From positions 1 to 64,000 of the forward strand of contig PABI01000152.1 in the NCBI GenBank assembly GCA_002699125.1: 64,000 nucleotides of DNA, read 5' to 3'. The translations under genes and the position numbers were made by a program. How positions within the stretch are numbered: position 1 is the stretch's first letter; every line of letters starts with the position of its first letter. The notes beneath the pieces were generated by a model. The model was not told where the DNA came from, ran no database searches, and worked only from the letters and a program-made list of their open reading frames with translations. Below, piece by piece: positions 25,214 to 35,700 of the stretch. This stretch comes from Anaerolineaceae bacterium (lineage in GTDB: Bacteria; Chloroflexota; Anaerolineae; Promineifilales; Promineifilaceae).

Positions 25214-27043
25214 CTATCTGGATTGCTGTTTTTGTACTAGCGTATCGAACGCAAGCCCACTGGTTGACGCTCCACCGCGACCGGTTTGACGATGGTGCCC
25301 TTGCCAGAGCACTACAGCCCCGTTTCGCCAGCGGCAGCGTTGCCATTTTGTCTCGACAACCGTGCCCGCCCGCTCGACCTCCTCCTCGGCTATATAGTAC
25401 GATTCGCCGGGCTCCGTTTCGAGGCCAACCCGGACCAGCCGGGTGCGCGGCGCGATCTTCTCGGGGATTATCCCCACTTGTCCTTCTAGCAGCCGCGGCA
25501 TGGCGGCTCGTTGTAACTGGATCTCGTGGTTGTCGTTCTCTAGGTGAACGGGGATGAAGGGTATCCAATGCTCGGCCACTGAAGTCATGAGCGTATACTG
25601 CACCTTGGCATCGTTCTGGGGCGCCGGCGGAGGCGGCGTAATGGCGCTCTGATATTTGCCATGGAGTTCCAGTGCCACCTGGCGGCCCTGCCGTGATTGG
25701 CCGTCGGACAGTTGCACGATGGTCTCAATCGCCCAGACCATGTTTGAAATCTCGTCGCGGACGAAGCTGACGCGCTCGACAGCCTCACTCTCTAGCCCGG
25801 CCGGTGTTGTGGCCGGCAAGAACAATCGTCCGTCGCTTGCACCTTTGTCGGTCAACCGGAACATCTGCCAACTCTGGGTGGGTCCGGCCGGGTCAACCGC
25901 CGGCTCGATCCAGAATCGCTCGCCAAACACATTGGTGACAGCAATACCCTGGATGCCGGTCAACGACCCAACCGGTAAATCGATCGGCATCAAGAACCAA
26001 TCGTTAGCGTATACCAGGCCAAATTCGATCAATAGCAACTTGGCGATATCGGTTGTGTCGGGGTCTATGTCGCCGAAGTTGATGACAGCTTCCTCGAATG
26101 CCCAGTGGCGCGTATTGGGCATGCCGTCGAATTGAATAGTCGCCGGCATAAAGCTGCTGACATTTATCGCGCCCGGCGCGCCTCCGCTATGGGAATCATC
26201 CGCTGCAACGGCGTCGAAATTAAACCAGTCCATTCGGCCGCCTCGATACTCAGCCGCCTCCAACGCCGCGGGCTGCTCACCACTGGGGGCAGAAAGCGCC
26301 AGGCTGTAGGCCAAATGCCGCGCATTCCAGGCCTGAAGCGATTCGTCCGGCTGTAAGAATTGTCGCTGCGCCCAGTTCAGCAACTCATCGCCCAGCGTGT
26401 CGATGGCCGACTTTTCTGGATCGACCATGCTCAGCCCGTCGGAAGCAAGCGCACCAGGCTGTAAGAGGTGGTGAACAAGCGCACCACCGTCGATGGCGCG
26501 CCCGGCGATGGCCGCATGCATCTGCCAGGCGGCGGCATGGGCCGTGATAGCGTTGTCGGCTTCTACGGTTTGGTCAGGCGCGATAAACGGGTAAGCATCG
26601 CGAAAATCGGTCATGCGGCCGCTATGGCCATTGTCGGTGAGCATCCTCTTCCAGCGGCGCCCGATGGCAAGGCGCAGATCGGTGTTGTAAAGGCGGCCCG
26701 CCAGGGCCAAGGGTACATCGCGCGCCTCAATGACCGCCTCGAGGGGTAAGTCAGGGTTATATGGCTGGATCGCGCCTCCCGGCATATGCAACTCGGTTAC
26801 CTCATCGGTGGTCCAGGCGACTTTCGCCTCAAGCGGCGATCCGGCGTCCTCGGCAATAAACTCGCCCATTTGCCATTGCCGGGCCAGCAGCCAAAGGGGA
26901 TCGCGCACCTCCGCTTGCAGAGCCCTTGTGAAGTCGGGGCGTCGCGGACGGCCTTCAAGACGGTTCCACATCAGTGTTGTCGGCACCCGCACCTTTCGCG
27001 TGAACACAGCTTCAATATTTTCCGTAACCACGTATTGATTCAT
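25214..27043 (-). CDS. Uncharacterised 609-residue protein, last gene of the giant-protein operon
   Basis: I do not recognise a family. There is no signal peptide and no transmembrane helix. The N-terminal ~150 residues look like a compact domain with many aromatic and charged residues (RDPLWLLARQWQMGEF; RRWKRML); the rest appears beta-rich. The start ATG is preceded by GGAGGT and overlaps the stop of a 26-codon ORF (ATGA). Base composition is GC-rich, like the four genes upstream. Because it is always read from the same strand with tight spacing, it probably works with the 1877-residue protein. Confidence 0.8.
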   Translation of the reverse strand: MNQYVVTENIEAVFTRKVRVPTTLMWNRLEGRPRRPDFTRALQAEVRDPLWLLARQWQMGEFIAEDAGSPLEAKVAWTTDEVTELHMPGGAIQPYNPDLPLEAVIEARDVPLALAGRLYNTDLRLAIGRRWKRMLTDNGHSGRMTDFRDAYPFIAPDQTVEADNAITAHAAAWQMHAAIAGRAIDGGALVHHLLQPGALASDGLSMVDPEKSAIDTLGDELLNWAQRQFLQPDESLQAWNARHLAYSLALSAPSGEQPAALEAAEYRGGRMDWFNFDAVAADDSHSGGAPGAINVSSFMPATIQFDGMPNTRHWAFEEAVINFGDIDPDTTDIAKLLLIEFGLVYANDWFLMPIDLPVGSLTGIQGIAVTNVFGERFWIEPAVDPAGPTQSWQMFRLTDKGASDGRLFLPATTPAGLESEAVERVSFVRDEISNMVWAIETIVQLSDGQSRQGRQVALELHGKYQSAITPPPPAPQNDAKVQYTLMTSVAEHWIPFIPVHLENDNHEIQLQRAAMPRLLEGQVGIIPEKIAPRTRLVRVGLETEPGESYYIAEEEVERAGTVVETKWQRCRWRNGAVVLWQGHHRQTGRGGASTSGLAFDTLVQKQQSR

Positions 27044-27120
27044 CCGTTACCTCCTGCGCGATTACCTGTCCCGGTCAAGCCCTGCCTCTCGGCCCGACGC
27101 ATCGAATTTTGCGCACTCAT
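27040..27120 (-). CDS. Possible 26-residue small ORF between the 1877- and 609-residue genes
   Basis: The 82-bp gap holds an ORF starting MSAQNSMRRAERQG, with the ATG 5 bp after the upstream stop. Its own stop overlaps the ATG of the 609-residue gene as ATGA. The position would allow translational coupling across the gap. It is too short to judge by coding statistics and could be a leader or chance; no family is known to me. Confidence 0.3.
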   Translation of the reverse strand: MSAQNSMRRAERQGLTGTGNRAGGNG

Positions 27121-27125
27121 CGTCG

Positions 27126-30100
27126 TCAGTCCTCGTTCTGCAATGCGATATATACCTGATTATTGAAACTGAAGTTCAGCATGGCGGTGATTGGGTATAC
27201 GGTCACCGCGGAGAGCACCGCCGGCAACAAGGTTCCAAGCGCCGTTCTGTCCAGATCGGCCGGTTCAACGGTGCGTAACTGAGCGAAGTCCAGTGTCTCA
27301 TGCAGCGTCGCCACCAGATCGTCCCAGCGCCACTGGCCGCGGAATGCCGGCGGTGTAACCAGTAGGACAGCCTGCGGGGCCTCTGAATTAGGGCGATTGT
27401 AATGGAAGGCCAGCCCGCTGGTAACAATATCGGCCGGGATGACTTCGACCCATTCATCAAGCATTAGTCCAGTGTACGTCTTGCTAACAACAGCGGAGTC
27501 GATCTGGGCACCGGCGCCAAAATGAGCGCTGTAGAGTAGCTTGTCTTCGTCGAGTTCAAATGGATCGCCGTTGGCGAAGGTTTCCGGGAACTTAAGCCCT
27601 AGCCAGACATCATGTGGCCGATGGGGAAACTGCAGTGCCTCAAGGGTCACTTCGCCGGCCGCGCCCAAGGCGTTACCCAGCAGGTCTACCTGTTCCAACC
27701 AGCGCATCCGTTCCCGCACGCGGGCCAGGCCGTGCAACCAATCCTCCACCGGATAGGGAGTTGCATCTGGGCCGGTCATCAAATGTGTTAGCAAGTCCGC
27801 CCGATTGGCCCAGGCATTCTCCCACTCCGATAGCCGCTCTATGGAAAGGACGAACTCCGGCAAAACCATAAAAGCCTCGCCCAGCAATGCGTGCGCCGCC
27901 TCTTCGACGGCTGTCTGTGCCTTGTCATCGACCAGGGTGGACGCATTGGCTATGGCGTCTGTAGCCGTCGTTATCCGGCGATTTATGTCCTCGCTGAGAA
28001 AGCTGGCCTTCTGCTGCAAAGATTGCACGAGGGCAAACACGCTGTCACGGAACGGCGCGAGGTCCAAGGTGGCATGTTCTATCAGGGCAATGATTGGCAA
28101 AAACGCGGTTATATCGCTCAGTGTGGCGCCCACTCGAACGGCGCCATCTCGCAGCGCTTGCAAATTACCCAGTTCTGTGTCGAGCAGGGCGCGCAATGCT
28201 GGGACATCGGTCTCGAGGGTAGCGATTGGCGGCAGCGGCGCGATCACCTTGGTTGACACGATGCGTCCGGCGCGAATCAGCAAGGCCTGGCGTTCCTCGT
28301 CTGTCGCTGCAACTGGCAAGGCGGCGTACTCCGCCATGACATCGTCATAGTCGGTTTGCTTGGTTTGCCAGCTGGCGATCAGCTCGTCAAGCGCCTTAAG
28401 CATGGCAGCGAAGGGCGCCCGACGCCCCTCGGTTGCGGTGGTGAGGCTCGCCGCCTGAAGGCCGAAAGGCAACAACGGCCGCACACAGTCGGCATACTCG
28501 AGGATCCACTGGTCGATATTGTCGCGGGCTGCGTCGCGAGCTACTTCCGGGTCGATGCCCTCCGCCGTTGCCACGTCAAGCGCCGTTACCAATGCATCTA
28601 CGGCAGGCAAAGTGGCTTGCAGCTCGGCCAGGACGGCCGAGGCTTTGTCCGCTCGCACAATGAGGCCAACGTCCTCGCTTCGACTCGCCTCGTTTTGTAG
28701 CGCCAGATCGGTGGGACGCAACGGCCGCGCGCCCAGCAGGACACCGCGCAAGGCGCGGATGAGCGGCGCAAGCTCAAACAATGTCAAGCCGGCGGCACCT
28801 TCCGGTTTGTATTCCAGCATAAAGATGGCGTTGTCACTTGGTGAGGGAACACCGTTGACCGTGGCATAATCGATCAACAGGTCGTCAAAACCGGGCATGT
28901 CGCGCGCGCCGCCGGCGTCGACGAGATAGAAGAGATCGACAGGCGCCAGGCCCAGATCTGTCATGGATGGCGTTAGCGAATGATCGGTCGCCGTCGCCTC
29001 GTCACGCCAGGTGACGCGGGCGAATATCGTGTTGGTGGCTGGCATCTGTCCTGCCAGCCACTGCGCGATCGCGGGCTCCCCTTTGGCGCGCGGCCTGGTG
29101 TTGATTGGGTCGCCGGGCAAGAGCCCCCCTTCCAGATGCAACCCGACCCGATGGGTCAAGGTCTTGCCGCTGCGCGGGGTTTCCACCACCTGGGGCTCTG
29201 GGGGGTGCGTGCCCTTGCCGAAGGCATCGAGCGCAGCGCCGGCTCGCTCGTAGTTGCCGCGCACGACCTGGAAAACGCCCTCGGCCACAGCAAGATCGCC
29301 GACGGCATCGCCGATACTCCGTATCTTGGCTACGTGGCCATCGATCAGCGCTCCAATCTCGGCTGAGCTGGGAAGACCCGGCCCGCTGAACTCAGATAAC
29401 GGCGGTAGGTTGCTTAGGCCATAGGGATAGCTGGTCACGCCGGTCTCGGCAATATGATTCATGAAGGCCTCGCCGTCCACCACATTGCGTGCTTCCACCT
29501 GCGTGATGCTGTCCATCGCCGGTTCGGCGGTTTCCCGCGTGCGGCGGATGCGGTTGCCGGCCAGCGGGAAGGCCTGGCGCAGGTCATAGATCAAGCGATC
29601 GAGAAACAGATCGGGCTCGTCATGCAGGGCGCGTTCCAGTTGATAGCCCAGCAGCGCCCCAAGCGATTGGCTAGCGCGTATTCCTTCAATAGTATACGTG
29701 GCCAGGCGTACACGCTCCGAGGACAGGTCAACGGCCAGAAGATCGGGTTCGTCGGGTGTAGCATTTGCCAGATGGCCGTTGCGCAAGATCGCTGCCGTCA
29801 CGGCCTGGTCGAGCGAGGGCGCATGTATATGACCGTAATTCGCGCTGTCATGCATCAATTCAGGCTGGTCTTGCGGCGCGAAAATAGCGGCAAGTTCATC
29901 GTCAAGCTGCACGGGGCTCACGGTGTCTGGAGCGGGGCTGACATCCTCCAGCCAGCCGTAGGCGCCGATGTAAATACCGTCCCGGCTGAAACCCTCGTCC
30001 GACTCCCCGCGCATGTATCCGAGTTGTGCGGATTGCAGACCAAGCCGCCATGCATCCAGTCGGTAACTGAGACAGTCGATGTGCTCCACGAAGGCGCGTT

Positions 30101-32759
30101 CGAGCGCCGCCGTGCTGGCGTTTTTCAGGACATCCAGGGCATTGAGCTGCTCGTTAAAATAAGGGTTCTGTTGAACCAGGATGCTCGAGATATAGTCACC
30201 CAGGTGCAGCACATTGTCGCCGGTGACGGCCGGCTCCGCCCGGTACAGTGACTCCCAGCGGCTGGCCGACTGGCTGGCCGGCGCAGCGTCGTCAATATAA
30301 AGGAACTTGGGCTCCTTCCGCTCGGCCAGATAGGTGGCGTCGCTCCAATCCAGCGCTTCACGACGCAGTTGCAGCCCCGTATCGATAAAGCCCAGGTCCA
30401 GGGCATGACGCAGCATGCTGTACAGCAGCGCACTTGGCACGCCATCGGTAAAGCCTTCCTGTTTGCGTAACGTGTCATGCGAGGTGCGGGCGGCGCTCTG
30501 TAGCCAGGCGATGTAATTCAGGCCGTCGGCCCGGCTAACGGAAAGAGTCTGGGTCTCGGACAGCTCCGCTTCCACCAGGAAGCCCTTCAGCAGGCTGGCA
30601 TCCTTGAGGAAGATTTTCTCAAGCAATTCTGGCAACTCGCCATCGGGTGGCATCTGCCAGCCTAGTTCGGACAGGGCAACGAGGCCGGCCGTAATCCAGC
30701 GCATCGCAGCGGCCGTCAGCGGCTCGCTGACAGGCTCCAACGCGAAGCCCAGCGTATTATAATATTGCGTGAAGCTCTGCGAGTAGCGTTGATAGAACTC
30801 GGCCGAGGTCGGGTGCAAGCCGACGATATCGAGCAAAGTTTGCTGCGGGTCGTCTCCTGGGTCGCCGACATGGGCTGCGTCACTGGCCAGGTTCGTCCAG
30901 AGGGAGACACCCTGTTCTAGCAAGGCGAACAATCGTTCGTAGAAGCTCGTCCCCTGATTCAAGGCAATGCGATCGTCATGGCCATCCCTGCGCCACCAGG
31001 CCATTTGCGACCAGACGGTGGCGGGGAGGATGCCGTATGGTTGCCGGCCGACTCGCACAAGCGGCAGTGTACCGCGACCGATGACAAAACGATTGAAGAA
31101 ATCGCGGGTGTGGTACACGGTCTCTTCCGAGAACACCGGCTCCATCATCTGTTCCATGTAGTAACCGAGCGTCGCCGGCCATAGGGCGATGTTCATGGCC
31201 CGAGCCTCAGCCTGGTCCGTACCGTGGTAGTTTGGCGATGCCCGTAGGATGGCGGGATCGACGCCGAGAAGCCCTGCGAGCCAGGCGCCATCCTTGCGAG
31301 TACGCCAATGGCCTGGATCGTCGGTAGGGTCGGTTTCAAAAAAATGCGTGTAGCTCTCATCGGGGTCCACCCACCAGCTGTAGGCGGAGCTGTCGGCGTC
31401 GGTGTTGTTGGTCGCCCGGCCTTGCGGCAGGATCTCGAAACCATTACGGTTGGCTTGATGATGGCTGATAAGCTTGCCGAGTTCATCCCTCCCTTCCGTC
31501 GCGTCACTGTGCAGGCGCACACCGAGTACGAAGAGGCGGTCGAACTTCGGGACGATATCACGCTGGGTGAGGTTCACCCGGAAGCCCATTCCCTGCGCCA
31601 CAGCCGCCTCGAAATCCACCATCCACTGCAGCGATTCCGGGTAGACGATCTCTTCGCCGTCCGCCTGTATCTGTTCGCTTTCATCGGCGGCCGGATCGGG
31701 CCCCACTTGCAAAGTCGCTGGGATGGAGCTGCCCACTTCTTGCAAGACCTGCTCGCCATCCCGAAAGCCCAACAACACCAACCGTTCAGGCAGCAGCCAG
31801 GTGGTCGCACCCCGGGTCCAGTCTTCGGCCGATACCGGCAGCGTTGCTGGGACCGGCAGGTCCAGGAAGACAACGACAGGAATCAGCGTGTCGTCTGGCT
31901 TGATGGCAACGTCGTAGAGATTAACCGGGACAAGCTCGGCCTCCACCGTTGCCGCCCTTGAGGGACCGAGATCAGTCTCGAGGTCGGCGTAGGCCGCGTC
32001 GCGGTCGCTGCCGCCTGACAACCAGACCCGGCTCCAAAACGTGGCAATGAGTTCTTTTTCGCCATCGGGTACCGGCGTCAGTGGGCGTATCATCAGGATG
32101 TGTTCGTTCGGACCGGCTACCGGTTCATCTTCCGGGTTGCTGGGTGCATATTGCTCAATCAACCACCAGGCGCGGCCCGCGCCATGGCTTCTGACCAGCG
32201 CCGCCCATGCCGCGCGACGACCGTTTGTGTCGCCGCCTGCGCGCCACCAGTTGGTCCAGAACAATATGACGTTTGCCAGTTCGGTTTCGGAAATCTCGGG
32301 CTGAAAAGTGTCGACCAGAATGTCGTCGGGAAATACCCGCACCCACATTTCCTGTTGAGGCGCCCCATTGCCGGGCACGGTCTTGAACCGGGTCTCGAGT
32401 CGCAGCGGGAACAAGGCCATCGGTGTGTCATCTGGCAGGAGGCTGACAGCCTCAACCGGATTGGTGAATACGGCATACTCCTTGAGTGCGTCGCGTTCGA
32501 AAATGTTTGCCTTGGACAGAGCAACGGTTTGCTCTTGGAGCCTAACCGAGGCTGCCCGGAGTTGGCCCTGGATCGCTTCAAGGCGGGCGGCCGCGCCATC
32601 ACCTGCGCCCTGGTTGGCCACCCGGGCCAGTTGTTCCGCCTCACGCCGGAGCCGTTTGACTTCCTCTCGTGTGCGGATGACCTCGGTTTGGGCCTGCTGT
32701 TTCGCGCCTTGGGCCTGGTTGTAGCGAGCGCGCGTTTCGTCAAATTCACTCACCGCCAT
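27126..32759 (-). CDS. Uncharacterised 1877-residue protein with N-terminal coiled coil
   Basis: The N-terminus (about 5-85) is a charged coiled coil (EVIRTREEVKRLRREAEQLA). The rest appears to be several globular, mixed domains rich in Trp, Asp and Arg, for example MFRVFPDDILVD-type and WWVDPDESYTHFFETDP stretches. Another helical, heptad-like section lies near 1500-1700. No signal peptide, membrane helix, nucleotide-binding loop or metal site can be picked out. The start overlaps the 3' end of the 1115-residue gene by 14 bp. The size and lack of export signals suggest a structural or scaffold component of a complex with the neighbouring proteins; this is an inference from context only. Confidence 0.85.
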   Translation of the reverse strand: MAVSEFDETRARYNQAQGAKQQAQTEVIRTREEVKRLRREAEQLARVANQGAGDGAAARLEAIQGQLRAASVRLQEQTVALSKANIFERDALKEYAVFTNPVEAVSLLPDDTPMALFPLRLETRFKTVPGNGAPQQEMWVRVFPDDILVDTFQPEISETELANVILFWTNWWRAGGDTNGRRAAWAALVRSHGAGRAWWLIEQYAPSNPEDEPVAGPNEHILMIRPLTPVPDGEKELIATFWSRVWLSGGSDRDAAYADLETDLGPSRAATVEAELVPVNLYDVAIKPDDTLIPVVVFLDLPVPATLPVSAEDWTRGATTWLLPERLVLLGFRDGEQVLQEVGSSIPATLQVGPDPAADESEQIQADGEEIVYPESLQWMVDFEAAVAQGMGFRVNLTQRDIVPKFDRLFVLGVRLHSDATEGRDELGKLISHHQANRNGFEILPQGRATNNTDADSSAYSWWVDPDESYTHFFETDPTDDPGHWRTRKDGAWLAGLLGVDPAILRASPNYHGTDQAEARAMNIALWPATLGYYMEQMMEPVFSEETVYHTRDFFNRFVIGRGTLPLVRVGRQPYGILPATVWSQMAWWRRDGHDDRIALNQGTSFYERLFALLEQGVSLWTNLASDAAHVGDPGDDPQQTLLDIVGLHPTSAEFYQRYSQSFTQYYNTLGFALEPVSEPLTAAAMRWITAGLVALSELGWQMPPDGELPELLEKIFLKDASLLKGFLVEAELSETQTLSVSRADGLNYIAWLQSAARTSHDTLRKQEGFTDGVPSALLYSMLRHALDLGFIDTGLQLRREALDWSDATYLAERKEPKFLYIDDAAPASQSASRWESLYRAEPAVTGDNVLHLGDYISSILVQQNPYFNEQLNALDVLKNASTAALERAFVEHIDCLSYRLDAWRLGLQSAQLGYMRGESDEGFSRDGIYIGAYGWLEDVSPAPDTVSPVQLDDELAAIFAPQDQPELMHDSANYGHIHAPSLDQAVTAAILRNGHLANATPDEPDLLAVDLSSERVRLATYTIEGIRASQSLGALLGYQLERALHDEPDLFLDRLIYDLRQAFPLAGNRIRRTRETAEPAMDSITQVEARNVVDGEAFMNHIAETGVTSYPYGLSNLPPLSEFSGPGLPSSAEIGALIDGHVAKIRSIGDAVGDLAVAEGVFQVVRGNYERAGAALDAFGKGTHPPEPQVVETPRSGKTLTHRVGLHLEGGLLPGDPINTRPRAKGEPAIAQWLAGQMPATNTIFARVTWRDEATATDHSLTPSMTDLGLAPVDLFYLVDAGGARDMPGFDDLLIDYATVNGVPSPSDNAIFMLEYKPEGAAGLTLFELAPLIRALRGVLLGARPLRPTDLALQNEASRSEDVGLIVRADKASAVLAELQATLPAVDALVTALDVATAEGIDPEVARDAARDNIDQWILEYADCVRPLLPFGLQAASLTTATEGRRAPFAAMLKALDELIASWQTKQTDYDDVMAEYAALPVAATDEERQALLIRAGRIVSTKVIAPLPPIATLETDVPALRALLDTELGNLQALRDGAVRVGATLSDITAFLPIIALIEHATLDLAPFRDSVFALVQSLQQKASFLSEDINRRITTATDAIANASTLVDDKAQTAVEEAAHALLGEAFMVLPEFVLSIERLSEWENAWANRADLLTHLMTGPDATPYPVEDWLHGLARVRERMRWLEQVDLLGNALGAAGEVTLEALQFPHRPHDVWLGLKFPETFANGDPFELDEDKLLYSAHFGAGAQIDSAVVSKTYTGLMLDEWVEVIPADIVTSGLAFHYNRPNSEAPQAVLLVTPPAFRGQWRWDDLVATLHETLDFAQLRTVEPADLDRTALGTLLPAVLSAVTVYPITAMLNFSFNNQVYIALQNED

Positions 32760-35700
32760 TCTCCTGATCTGGTAACAGCTCTGAAGCGTGCACGCCCATG
32801 ATGACCGGTGTCTGCAGCGCGATATAGGCCAGTTCCGCGGAACTGACGTTACTGTCCAGAGGCACGTTCACATCGTAGCCATATTGTTCGACCTTCTCTT
32901 GCAGAAGCGGATCGCCGGTCGGATCTGTCAGGGTCAGGGATGGGATATCGGCCACCTTGAGGTGGACGCCGTCGGTAAAGCCCGGCGCGATGTCGGCCCA
33001 GGCCACGTCATTCCAGACATTGATGTCCGTGTCCGGCTCGCGGGAGATGTCAAAACCAAAGCGCGCGTCGCCGGGAACCTCTTCGATGCGGAAGAAATAG
33101 CCCGGCTTGTCATCCACCGTATCATCACCGCGCGCCTTCTCGGCCGTCAAGTCGAAGCCAAAGAAAAAGATATCAGGCGCCACCCGCGCCTCGTACAAGG
33201 GCTTCATCGGCGCTTCAGACGTGTCGAACACCCGCTCTAAGGACTTGTCGATCTGCTCGTCAGTGGTTTGCCAGGCCGCCTTTTGCGCGGTGACGATGGT
33301 GTTCGGGTATTTCTTCAGCAACTCGCCGCGAATCACCAGCACAAGCTCTTCCTCGACTTCACGGCCGGCCTCTCGATTATCGTGATCTCCGAGGTCGCTG
33401 CTCGATGACCATTCGTCCAGAGGCGGGATATCTTTGAGTTCTTCTCGCGCCGTCTCGGGATCGGCCGACTCGGCGATCTTCTTGCGCACGTCCCAGAATT
33501 GGCGGAAATAGCTACCGCGTTGGTCTGTCGGATACTCGCGCCACAACAGCTCGCGGGCGAATTCGTGATTGAGCCCGACCATGTAAGCCTCGATGAAGCG
33601 CTGGTTGGTCTCCAGCAAGGTGACGCTGTCCGGTTCCACCAGGTGTAAGTTGGGGACGAACAGGTCCGTGCCAGCCTTGACTAGTGGCTCGTACATGGGG
33701 ATATCGAATTCCGGATAGGCCATCGCTTCGACAAAGCTCTCGTCGAGTTGTTCAAGGATGCGCCCGGGGATGGAGATGCCACTGAAGGTCCAGCGCGGTA
33801 CCGTAATCTCCGGTCGAGTCTCGGCCACGATGTCGGCGGCAATCACGCCGAGATCGAGGGGCACGACCGGCGGCACCTGGCCGAGATCTTTGCTGGTTCC
33901 GATCAGGCGATATTGGTCGCTCAAAGCTGCCTTGAATCGCGCCGCTTCGACATTGTCGGACTCACCTGGTTGGGCATGCACCAATGGCGGGTTGCGGCGC
34001 GGATCGAGCTCCGTAACCAGCGTGAAGCCGGCCGAACCCGGCAGGTCGGCAACGGACTCGGGGCTTTGATTCTCTTCGCGAATCGCGTCGGCCGCAGCCT
34101 GGCGCCTGGCCGAACTGACAGCTTTGCGATAGATTGCAACGGTGCCGGCGATAATAGCGGCCGCGATGCCCAGGCCCAGCAGGCCCAGGCCAAACACCAG
34201 CAGCACGGCGATGAGCACAAGCAGAAGTACTATCGCCAGCAGGCCGTTCTTTAGCAGCCACTGGCCAACGCCCACCCAGAACTGTTCGGCCGGACCCTGG
34301 GGCTCGACCGCATCGGCCAGGTCATCGGGCGTCATGATTTCGCTAGGCGGTATTTTTGGTGGGGCGGCGGTGATTTCACCGTCGTTTACCCGCGTTACAA
34401 CGGTCGCGGCTGTGCCCGGTGCCTGGAGTTCCAGCCGCTTTGCCAGCTTTCCGCCTGGACGAATAGCGCGGCGCATGGCGGTTGAGACGACCGCAGCGTT
34501 GAGCGGGCTGCGTAGTACCTGGTGACGCAGCGTGAGACCGCCCGATACGAGACGCGCCTGCATAGGCGCTGCCAATAGCAGCGCCTGACCGGCAGCGGCT
34601 CGTTGACTGCCGGCAACGTGCAGCGTGTGCAGATGCCGCCCGGCCGCTTTGGCCAGCTGTGCTTGGCGAATGCGCCGGTTGGCCTCGAGCACATCGCCGA
34701 TCTGATCCCAGGCCGCATCCATATATTCTTCCTGGTTTTTCTGCACGACTTCCGTGCCGAAGCCGGCCGCCGTGCGCCAGCGCGGGTCCAGGTTCAGGTC
34801 ATGCACCCAGTTTTCGCGGTTGTCCACATCGCTGCCATCGCGTGCTATCAGCAATCGCTCCGTCAAGGCGTGCCAGCGCCCGTAGATCGGCGGCGTGATC
34901 AACGGGTCAGGATCCGTATTCACGCTATCGTCTAGGGACGGATCGCTATTGGCCGCCGACCCCTGATCTTGATAACTGTCCGCAAGATTGACGAAGGTCG
35001 CGAGTTCCGATTGAAAATCATGTGGATAAGGGGTGGCCCACTGATCATACTTTTCGAACTCGGCCTGGTCTTCCGGCCCCAAGGTCTCAGCCGGCGCCTT
35101 CAATGCGCCGCCCAGGCGCAGGATGCCGCCCAGGTTCGCATCCGTGATGCCCGAAATGTTGGGCGCCGGATCAGCGACGTCCATATCGCGATGTCCGACG
35201 CGGCTATCGACGACCTTCGGTTGCAGCAAGCGGACAAGAGACTCGAAGTCGCCTCGCTCGGCCGTGCTGAAGTACCAGCGGTGATAGAACGGGAAATAGG
35301 TCGCGTCGGGACGATTGGCGGGCACGCCGTATTCGCCCCAGGCCGATGATGTCGCGCTCAAGGCGTTTGCTGCATCTTCAAAGAGCGGGCTCGGGTTGTA
35401 TCCCAGGCCGGCCAGCCGGCCGCTCTCAAACGCTGGGATAAGGAAGGCGTGGTAGGCCGTCTTGGGCTTGAGCTTGCGCGGGCAAAGCAGCCGCGAGTTT
35501 GCCGTATCTGGCTCCTGGTCGATGACTTGCTGCGCCTTCTCAGCGGCGATGGTTGAGTCTTCTTCTACAATAGCCGCCGAGAACTCAGCATTGAAATGCG
35601 CATGAGCCCAGGCCCACCCCTCAGATGCGTCCGGAAGCACATCGGCAAAATCGGCGGTTATCTCGATGAAGGGCAGAGGCCTGCCGGCGATGTCGGCGCC

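Noticed and set aside
29454-30251. 265-residue plus-strand ORF inside the 1877-residue gene
   Set aside because: GC-rich DNA gives long antisense frames throughout this operon. The minus-strand frame is continuous and coupled to its neighbours; this one has no start signal or family.
32100-32801. 233-residue plus-strand ORF
   Set aside because: Antisense shadow of the 1877-residue gene start, without a ribosome-binding site.
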